This document shows, piece after piece, positions 54,501 through 64,000 of a stretch of DNA of 64,000 bases. The position numbers and the translations under genes are program-made. The DNA lies in NCBI GenBank assembly GCA_026929865.2, contig CM049400.1, forward strand, positions 21,408,501 to 21,472,500, in the 5' to 3' direction. The DNA is from Hyperoplus lanceolatus (Eukaryota > Chordata > Actinopteri > Uranoscopiformes > Ammodytidae). Every line of letters begins with the position of its first letter. The first letter of the stretch is position 1. The notes beneath the pieces are model-generated. The model had not been told where the DNA came from and ran no database searches. It worked only from the letters and a program-made list of their open reading frames with translations.

Positions 54501-54669
54501 AATTGACCATAATCTCTCTACTGTTGCATGAACAGCAATACATCTACTTCCTATGCGTGAGATGAATATGGGGTTAATCAATCAAAACCTTGTCTTGTAC
54601 TTCCAAGGACAGTGTATAATAAAGAGAGATAGTGGTTAATCATAAACTAGCTTTTCTAATATCTCTCAT

Positions 54670-54706
54670 ATTTACTTCTCCGTCAGTCACTGACGGAGAA
54701 GTAAAT
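54670..54706. repeat. 18-bp perfect inverted repeat with a 1-base spacer
   Basis: ATTTACTTCTCCGTCAGT at 54670-54687 is the exact reverse complement of 54689-54706. The single C at 54688 is the only spacer. Confidence 0.95.
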
Positions 54707-57700
54707 CTGCTTTCTTTCTGTGACCTTACACTCTTAAAAGTAATGAGGAATGTGTGTCTTTGCTCCTGTGATGACATACTGAAGGATTTGTGACCATACT
54801 TAAATAATATTATATTGTTGGTCTGACAGTCTGCTCTGCCCCCCTCTCCCTTTCTCCCATTGTCTCCCCGCAGTGACTCATCAAGCAATAACCTTGACAA
54901 ATGATCTTCAACACCCACACCCAGCATGGCAACACTGACAAGATTTACCAAGCACTTCAGAATTGGCCTTTCGTTTCCTCCCATCTGTCCTCTTCCCCCA
55001 AGCATACAGGTCTCCAAACATTTTTATACTCATGGCTCACCTTCTAAACATCTACGAGAGAAGTCGATGGAAGCTGAGGGTTGGTGCACTACGCATACCT
55101 AATATTGCCATTTCATGTTGTACTGGTGAGTTGGTGCAATCTTGTTGACCAACTTATCAACCTTGAGTGTATTTTGGGTGCAAAAATGTTAAGTTTTTTG
55201 TTAAGTTAGTTTCTACAGTATACATTTGTTTAAATATGAATAAGGATTACTGTCAGTCAGTCAGTCATGAGGAAAAAGAAAGCTAAACTCAATATGTGAT
55301 GTTGAGTGGAGCAGTGCAATGTGCCAAGCGCTATCCTGAGGGACAAATGCAATGTGCAGGATGTATATTACTGCCAAAAATCCCTGTGCCCGTTTGATTT
55401 GGGCCAAAGCAACACGCTTGTGTTGAACACCTCATGTGGTTAAGAGGAAATGCATGCATTCTGAGGACACTCTCCTGTATATTGATAACAAATTAACCAG
55501 GACTGTAGGAAGGAATAGGTCTTTAGTTTATTCTGTAGTTATTAATTTTTTATAGTTCAAAAAACAAACATTTGTCTTCTGCAGTAAAACCTCCTGGGTC
55601 AGCGCCATTTCAGCACACAGTCCTTACTGTACATTGCAGTTAACATGACTTCCTTGTTTTCAGACAGTCTCTCTACTATGCCTATCTATTTCAAAACTTG
55701 GACTCGCACACACTCAAAGGCTAAGCCAGAGAGAGATGATAATGCTCAAAGTCAGTAGGAAGCGATAGATACCTTTTCAGCTTCAAGGCTATGTGGTTTG
55801 CTAAGCAGCTTTTACCAAAATGGATTGACTTCTCGGATTGGGCGCTCAATCTAATGTTTAATACATCCATGGTGTAAACATAATGTACAACATAGAGCTA
55901 AGAACTTCTACTGTACAAAAGCCTGTGGAATTAACAAAGATGTGCATCGGTTTCCACTAACAGAGACGGAAATAGAAGGGATTTGTGCTGTCTAGCAAAA
56001 GCTGTGCAATTGAACATACTGATATAGCTTTTTCACAGTATTTTCACAAAGCGTTTAGACTTTCCTAAAAGGAAAAGTGCAGCTGTAACTATATGGTCAG
56101 ATTTTTCTTCCATGTACGTAAGAGTAAGCCATACCAGTTAGTGAAGATATACTGTATGTTACCTGTGATTGGCAAGTTAAAATATCCATAAGAAAAAAAA
56201 GTGCATAAGAATAAAAGGCCAAACATACCACAAAAGAACATTTTGCTGATCCTCCACATCCCTTGTCCTGTATACCTGGATTCATACACAGGAGTCACAG
56301 GAGGGATAAATCAAATCAAGGGGATGTTTGCAGTGAATAAAGTGGGCAGTGAACTATTGACTACAGATTTCTGCCAACTGTCACTGTGCACACAGCTGGA
56401 CAGTAATTAATTCCGATTCACAGGTAGAGCAAAGCCTTGGCAAAGTCTCAAACAGTCATATTATGCCTGCTTCACAGTTCAAAAAGACGCAAGTTTATAA
56501 ATCAGTAGCGAAATTAGCTATAACCAAGTTTGGCTTTGGCCAAAGAACAGTTGGTCTACCTTTAATTTCATCCATGTAAGAGGGAGTGCACTGTCAATTT
56601 GGTAGTAAAGTACGGAAGAATCTTAATATCAACATTTCCGGCCCACCGTAAAAAAGTCATGGTTTTCATACAGTTTATTAATTTATCTATTAGTTAGCTG
56701 CTTGCCACTGTAAGAAACAATATGGCTGAGGAAATTATGACATTGGATGTACAACATCATCTTACTTCCCTGGTAGCTGAAGTGGTGACTATCAAACAAT
56801 AAGCTTTCTGTGTACAGATTCTCCAAGATAACTAGAGATTGAGAGCCGATGCAGTAAATACAAGTTAGCATTCTACTAAAAAAGACATATTTACACTGAC
56901 GTCAGTTAAACTTAATTTGTAGTTGTAATGAAAAATAATCTCATCTTGATTGTACCTCCTACAGACAAACAGCACTCCTCAGCCATGACTGCCATCACAC
57001 TATACATCATTACCAAGCCAGCAGTAAATTCAGAGTTTGCTCCCATCAGAGAGGGGTAATGGGATGTCCTGAAGGGCACTCCTGGGGGCGTTCCATAACC
57101 CCCTGCTGCCACTCTACTGTTTGCAATCCTCATTAATTATGAAGGCGGCCGGTTAATACTGTATTGGAGGAGTTTCTATGAGAGCACCAGAGAAGCCGGG
57201 AAATGAGAGCAGTGGTCAATGAAGACGTTGCAGCTAAACCCAGCCATTCATTCAGGGGTAAAGGGACTTGTCTCTGTGCTGACCACGCTGCAGACCATAG
57301 GACATAGGCTACATATCATGCAATGTGGGTAAACTCCTATGGCTTTAAAAGGCAATAAAACTGTAAAAGCTACACAATAAATCCTAAACATATCACAGTA
57401 TCCTTCCAGAGTGTTTGTACGTAGTAGGGCAACGGCGTAGCAGTTAACGATAGTCCCAGAATGTGTTGGTGATTCATTAGCTCTGCATTGTGCTTGAGGC
57501 AGCATGTGGGTGGAGGTGGCGAGGCCAACTCCTCTGTAAATGGATCCTCTGTACCTGCGCAGAGGAAGGCGAAAAATAGCTTAGCGTACCCCAAACTGGA
57601 CCTCAGCATCATCAGTGTCCCCGCACCTCACAGGATACGTAATGGAACTCTGTATTGATTGGACCGATCCATGCTTAATTGAATTTCAATTAGGATAGCT

Positions 57701-58879
57701 CCTTTGAAACATGGATTTTACTGCATACAATACATTTAAAAGCTCTATTTTTGAAGTTAGATTTACTGTTTTGCCTTTTAATAATTGAACCACCTTTGGT
57801 TTATCAGGCAGGCTGCTGCAAACAATGAAAGAATTCTCCCTGTGTAAGAGAACAACATCTGAGAGACTTCAGGTATGCTAGCGAAATGTAAACAGAACCT
57901 ACGGGGAAACTTTGTGGGGGCTTTTTTATTTACTATCTGCTGCTAACCATTTTGTATTATATAAAACTGTGTCAGCTCTTCCTGTCTTGCACTGTATACG
58001 CAGCCAAAGAGGCCTGGGGCAAATAATCACTCCTCCCTTACAAATGAATTTGGAGAGAGTGACGTGCTGGGGAGCTATGCAAACAGCCTTTTATTCCCTT
58101 CAGCGGCACCTGTCTCTCAACCCTTGGGACAGTGGGGAGCTCCATGAACACCGTTTATTTTGAGGGAAGCACCGCTGTCGAAACAATCCCCTCCAGACGC
58201 CCATTCTGCTGCCATATGGCACACCTCTGTCTGTGTAATCAGCCAAAACAAAGACACAGGCTGCAGACCCAAGCCACAAAATGATTTCCTTAGGTCTTTT
58301 CTTTGTACAAACTCTGTAGGTGGCATATGCACACAACACATCATGAGCAACATAAAATAAAAACTGTCAACACATTATTTCATAACATGCTACTGCTTGA
58401 AGGGTCATTTCGCAGCCAAAAATGCAGAAATGTTTTTTTTTAAAGCAAAATCTCAGAGTTTACAAACACATTTGCACTTAATAAGTCTCCCTAATTTGTT
58501 TTCAAAAGAATGAGTTCATATATTGGAAAGCACAATAAACAGAGTATTTGCAAGCAACAGAAATGGATGGTGGTTTTATGTTAGCAGCATGGCTGTAGGG
58601 ACAGCAATGTTGACCTGGTGGTGGTTGATCAGTCCAAAGATGAATCTTACAGAAAATGCTGGCATCAGACTATAATCACTGAGGGCTCTCGTTTTGATAT
58701 TTGGCTTGAAATAGACAACGTACAAGACAGGACACAATAGCAGCTACTCTCATCTCATGGTTTTACAAAACAGAGAGCAGGGGAGTGCATATGATGGCTC
58801 AGAAGATATCAGATGCTTTATTCAGACAGTCGTGACACAAACAGTCCCAAAGAGACATTCATAGTGACAATCAAGTGCA
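54707..58879 (-). other. frmd5 intron segment, nothing recognised
   Basis: 4.2 kb of noncoding sequence with only chance ORFs. Confidence 0.6.
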
Positions 58880-59815
58880 CAAGCCAATAAGACAACACTC
58901 AAACCACTTGAAACACTGTATAAACAAACCCTGAAAGTCTTGGACCGGAAGTCAAACATCTACCACCATTGTCTTATTTTAAGAAAGTATAAACTTCTGA
59001 GCTGGGACAACCTAATAAAGTATGCAAATCTTTGCCTTATTTTTAAAATATTGCACAACAAAGCCTCCCCCCACCTCTTCAACAGTGTATCACTCAGAGG
59101 TCAAATTCAAACCGGACAACCAGAGGCTCGTCCCAGGGAGACTGTGTAGTACCCTTTAGAAAAAGTGCCTTTAGCCACTCAGCATTCCCAGTTACAGCGT
59201 CACAGGAATGGAACTTACTACCAGCTGAGCTCACATAAGAGAAATTAGTTCTTACCGCCCCTTTTCAGGACAGCTGAAAATATGGCTCATTAGTAATCAA
59301 TTGTGTACACACTAGGACTGCATTAAGATTCTCCTGCCGACTTCTTAGTAACTGTTTTGTCCTGCTTGCTTGTCTCTTGTGTGCTCCTGTCCTGTGTTGT
59401 TCATGTGAGTGTCTAAATGTATATGTTTGTGCTGCATGTTTGTGCGTTATGCTGCTGTATATGTGTTTTTATTGTAGGTGTTTGTCCTGCTCTAATCTAC
59501 TGTTTTGTGCACTTTCCTATAATGTTTAATGTACGCTGTGTTTTATTGTCTGCTTATTTTATTGTTTGTTTGCCATTGTCTGTCAATTCGTTCTTACTAT
59601 GTGTTACTGTATTTTCTGAGTTGACTATGTTGGTTTTTAATCTTTGTTTATACATGCATTTTATTTCTATAATTTTAGGTTGCCTTTTACATATCTGGCC
59701 AGGGGACAACAGATGAAAACTAGCCTCTTAAGCTAACTCTGGCTCATTTACATTTTGAATGTTGATTAGTGTGCAATGTCCCTGAAATAAACCAATAAAA
59801 TAAAAAATAAATCAT
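58880..59815 (+). mobile_element. 3' end of an L2-like LINE
   Basis: The copy starts inside the reverse-transcriptase C-terminus (LYKQTLKVLDRKSNIYHHC, then LILRKYKLLSWDNLIKYANL and CLIFKILHNKASPHL). A frameshift near 59150 is followed by PFRKSAFSHSAFPV. A ~550-bp 3' UTR follows and it ends with repeated ATAAA-type units (AATAAACCAATAAAATAAA), the usual LINE tail. It is 5'-truncated and inactive. Confidence 0.82.
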
Positions 59816-62800
59816 ATGCACAACTTTTACAACTGAAAATCACTACTAACACAGGGACAGGAGGGGAGACCTAAATAACCAGCCTCTATATTGGCTTGTT
59901 GTCTAACATGTCTAGACACACAGCCTAATGATCCAGGAATAATGAGAATGTTTTGTCCTCAACATATTTCCAGCAGCAGCTATGGCTAAAGCAGCAGCAC
60001 ACCTGGGAGTTGTAGTATATTGTGACAGACAGCTGTAGTCCTGGTTATTGAGACTGGCCTGGCTGGTTTCCAGGTAATTCAGCTGATTGGAGACTGAAGA
60101 AATTACCCAGAAGACATTGAATTCATGGTCCCCATAGGATGAAACCTACTGACTGCAGTGCCCTTATTTTTTTGTCTAGCACCATGAGGTTGACATGTTT
60201 CTAAATTATTAGAATTTGGTTTTGTGATGCTTGAATGGGTGAGATAACAATATCTTACCAAGTGTGAAATCAAATAAATGCAAGGGATGCAAACAACTGA
60301 ATAAGTAACTCATTTCCATTGTTTATCAATTGTTTTGTTTCGAAAATTACAGAAAATAGTGGCTATTACAAGTCCCCAAAGCCCAAGGTGAGGAAATACA
60401 AATGCTGGATCAATCATATAAGGCATAGAAAAGCAATTTTTTTTATTTGATCATTTGCAAATCTTGTTTTGAGCGAATTTGTGCAATTGATGTGATTATT
60501 GCTGCTGCTTTGCCATCAAAACACATTTTCTGAATTAACCCAAAACCTGCGGTGGACAGCTGTCTTTGTATTTGTGGGTTGTCGTGTATTACCAGTGGGC
60601 AGCGTCTTTGTCTCCCGTTTGTGTTTTTCTATCTCCTCTGCAGAGACACTCATCTCTTCTGACTGCTGAGCTGACACACACACAAAGGAAAAGGAGACGG
60701 ACTGCCATGCATGAATAACAGTTAGCGTAATTTGCAGGCCCACACGTGGAATAATGGCAGCCGCCCAGGCCTTTATTTGATTGAAAGATGGAATAACTGA
60801 TGGATGATAAGGAATGCAAAATATTTATGTATTGCGGACACACACAAAAATAAGGACTTTCATAAAGCAAATCAGTCTGTCATTTATCTATCAAGTGGAA
60901 AACACTACTCTCTAATTTGCCAAATTAGACTGAATAAATCAAACATTCAAAAGGGTGATTTTTCAAGTCTTAATAACATAAACAAGCAGCCGGCCTCGAA
61001 TCAACGTCTTGTTGCACCAATACACACAGCTCAACCCAAGCTCCTCCGCTCTCTGCCTTCTTCGTTTTCATAAGCGGATTTGTTCAGCCGCGCGCCCGTG
61101 GCACACCTGAGAGACACTGTGTATCATCACTCTTTTGAACAAGAGAGATGAAAGAAAGTGAAGGAGAGCAGGAGTGTGAGATCCGCAGAGGACGAAAAGG
61201 CCTTGTGCTCGCAGTGCAGCAACTCAAGTAGACCTCTTCACAGGCTTCTAGCTACATCTGCACCAAGATGACAGACTCTCACTGGCCAGACAGTCATTTG
61301 TGAGAGTGTGGATTGCTTTCCCTTAGTGGCCACTTTTACTGTGATGTTCAACGTCAGCCCCCAAACAGCAGCAACCTGTAAAAAGGTTGTGCCAGCTGTC
61401 AGTTGCTTCACATAAGATTACTTTTACTTTATCCTCATGAATATTAAGGAGAACGTATGAAAAGGGGAATAATGTGCCTCAATTATCCTCACGTAATCAA
61501 AAGACTATAAATACAGTCAAGGGTATTATCATTGTTGTTGTTTTAGGCATGCACCGGTGTTTTAACTAAATGATAATTTGCACTAAAGAGCTCAACGTGT
61601 GCCAACAAAACACATTAGATATACATTTTGAAGTCTTATGCCAGCGTTGGGATGACACTCCAGACAACAGGATTTGTTGGACCATGTTGCACTGATCTGT
61701 GACACTGGATCATATTAGCACAGTTATTGACCCGGTTAAGTAGACCCGCCATGGCATGATTCACATTAAATACAGTTTCTTTGTGAATGTCATTATTAAA
61801 AATGTTCCACCCTCAGTTATATTCATTCAGTGGGAGTATGCAGCAGTTCCAGGCAAGCATAGAGGTATACATACATTTGAGAAAAAGTAAGCACTAAATG
61901 AGGTTGGTATTCACTTTTGAGTTTCTGGTTTAGTGCATCCCAAGTTTAGACTTTTCAATTTCCCAGGTTCCCACCTCAGTCTTTTTATTCTAAGCTGCAG
62001 CTTGGATAACCACTCACTGCAATGAAGGGCTTTTGATGGCATTATGCTTTTGTTATTATTTACTTTTTTATACATGACCCTGTCTGGTGGAATAACTTGC
62101 TTTTTAAAACAATGTACAGTGTATTCTGAGGCTATACAAATACATTAGTGAAGCCCTGTTTATATTAATCGGTTACAAATGTCATCATGTGTGATATCAT
62201 CCTGCTAATACAAAGTCATCATTCCAGTAGAATTAGTGCACCTTAAGTAATATGTCAATGGTCTGAAGCTAAATTCCAGAGGGTCAGGAAACAGGAATTG
62301 AGCTGCTTTATGAAAATCGACTGAACACAAAATCCAGATTACATGAACACTTAATGCAAGAGGCTACTTTACAGTCAACCTTGGAAACGGCCCTGGCCTG
62401 ATCATGGATAACAGCAACACAATCCCCAATGCATCACAGCAAAAATACTATACAAGGTATCTAGAAAATTCCCAGTCAGAGAAAATCGATTCCAAGTAGG
62501 TCGTGTTTATTTATTGCATGTTACTTTTTTCTGTATTTGATGGGCATCAGCATAGCTAAACATGTTCTATGTCACTATGCCCTTAAAACATTTGGACATC
62601 CTGACCTAAATGATTTTTTCTGTTACTTGAACAGCATCCATCAGCAAACAGAGTAAGACATGTGCTGAAGAGATGAATAGGACACAAGACAATGAGGCAT
62701 GGATGGAGGGAACAGGGAGCCAGCAGAAGGAGGAGGAGGGAGCAGCAATCATTAGCTCAAAATCCCTGCAGTGAGGCTGTGTGCAGCCTGGTGACACAGA

Positions 62801-64000
62801 CAGAGAGAAAGAGGTGACCCGCGGAGCAGAGGAGGGTGGTATGAAAGAGAGAAATAGCAGGAGGACAAATATCTAAAAAGGCTCACTCTTTCTCTTGAAA
62901 AATGCTCCCTCGCAGGACATCAAACTTAAGCGACACAATAATAGTCTGAACTGGATGTTGAAGATTGAATGAATCACTATACTATACCTCACTCTCTATC
63001 GGTCTATCACTGCTCTGTTGGCTGCTTGGCCAACAGGAGAAGTGTCACCGCTGGTATACTACACCTGATATCAGCAAGCACCTGGCTGGAGTGATTGAGT
63101 GAAGGTGGCACTCACGTTATTTTTAATCTTCACCACAAAGCAACTTTTGTACTGGAAATTGTGCCCATAGAATATTCACTAGTAACAATATTGTTGGACT
63201 GATGGGGACGAGACATATGCATGCTCTGTTGAACATCTTATGAACATACAACATGCCACATACTGTAGCTGATAAGAAAATAAGAACCCAAATGCACCAA
63301 AAATATACAGCAGATTTCTAAATTTAGTGAACAGGAAGTGCAGTTCTGCTGCTTTTCACTGAGCATAGTCGTACAAGCCTATCCGTGTGCTTCATCACTA
63401 GTCTACACAGGCACAGGGACTTGGAGTACAGAGCCAGACAAAGGACAGATTCTCTTATACAGCAGAGATCCCAGAGAGGCCCAAAGACAAACAGGACCAG
63501 AGCTATGAGCAGCAGGCGACCAAAAGTCTCACCATTAAAAGCAGTTCAGTGACAGTTGTCTGTTAAAGCCAACAATCACATTTTAATAAACATTAAATAA
63601 TCAAAAATAATTTCAACTTTACAATCACAACGTTCATATACATATTCGGTGTTGTGTGAAATCCAAAGACTAAAAGCGACGTTACAAAGACAACATCTTT
63701 TCCTTCTCATTCTTCTAAATGTGGATTTGTTGAGACACGTTAGAATAAATGGGACAACAATGTGGTACAGTTATAATTAAATACCGAATGATTAAAACAC
63801 AAATGCTTTTGCCCTTCATTAGAAGCTGCCTGAAAAAGCTGTGATAGAGCATGCTCTGTCCATCAGGGGAGTTACACAACAAAACTTGCTCTGAACAAAA
63901 ACTCATTATAAACACATAACTTAATATTAACCAAGGCTGTTAGGCGTCCTCCAGTAAATGCTGAGCCCCATACCAATGCAATTAAAATTAAGTTTGATAC
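59816..64000 (-). other. frmd5 intron segment to window end
   Basis: Noncoding apart from one exon-like stretch at 60593-60670. The frmd5 exon(s) encoding the first ~34 residues are not seen and must lie beyond 64000. Confidence 0.55.
60593..60670 (-). other. exon-like stretch, 26 codons, unassigned
   Basis: On the minus strand a pyrimidine/TG-rich acceptor ending GTCAG precedes, and a CTGGTAATA donor follows, a 78-bp open segment of phase 1 at both ends that would encode QQSEEMSVSAEEIEKHKRET followed by KTLPT. Phase 1 does not fit the phase-0 start of the next frmd5 exon, so it is not obviously part of frmd5. It may be chance. Confidence 0.25.

Larger units (their letters stand above)
46431..54669 (-). 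other. frmd5 intron segment, mostly featureless
   Basis: 8.2 kb of AT-rich noncoding sequence. It contains short CA repeats (48215-48234, 48283-48310) and a hairpin at 48542-48581. ORFs, including one of 116 codons at 50934-51284, have no recognisable domain and were not accepted. Confidence 0.6.

Overview
This is a vertebrate nuclear window, almost certainly from a ray-finned (teleost) fish. The evidence is GT-AG introns, host exons that match vertebrate BLM and FRMD5, very abundant (CA)n/(GT)n microsatellites, and a repeat set typical of teleosts (hAT and pogo-like DNA transposons, Rex1/L2-like LINE tails). There are no bacterial, phage or CRISPR features.

Layout. Positions 1-1630 are an intron of blm (Bloom syndrome RecQ helicase, plus strand). 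Its last seven coding exons lie at 1631-3507 and encode the zinc subdomain, RQC, HRDC, nuclear localisation signal and C-terminus, followed by a short 3' UTR with a poly(A) signal at 3683. Tail-to-tail with it, frmd5 (FERM domain-containing protein 5, minus strand) fills the rest of the window. Its probable long 3' UTR is about 3795-8442, and its stop codon is at 8443. Thirteen constitutive coding exons run from 8443 up to 28408, all with clean splice sites and consistent phases (540 codons, everything except the N-terminal ~34 residues). An additional phase-compatible 78-codon coding exon at 11701-11934 is not part of the FRMD5 protein I know and is the best candidate here for something undescribed. 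From 28409 to the end of the window I see no further frmd5 exon, so this is at least 35.6 kb of its first large intron.

The introns carry several mobile elements that can be delimited from their ends: a pogo/Tigger-like element (22721-23659), a ~4.3 kb composite element holding a two-exon fossil ORF (23754-28086) with a 620-bp hAT element nested in it (26718-27337, perfect 8-bp duplication), a hAT element (35776-37741) with another hAT nested inside it (36137-37195), an internally deleted inverted relative of the latter (42888-43163), a TTAA-flanked MITE (43463-43969), and three non-LTR retrotransposon fragments (38937-40325 minus, 45380-46430 plus, 58880-59815 plus). Four strikingly perfect or near-perfect short hairpins lie in frmd5 intron 1.

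The two host genes are functionally unrelated: BLM is a nuclear DNA-repair helicase, and FRMD5 is a membrane-anchored FERM adaptor at cell junctions. The features most worth testing are the extra frmd5 exon, a frmd5 5' splice site built out of a (GT)n microsatellite, and complementary (UG)n/(CA)n tracts flanking two frmd5 exons.
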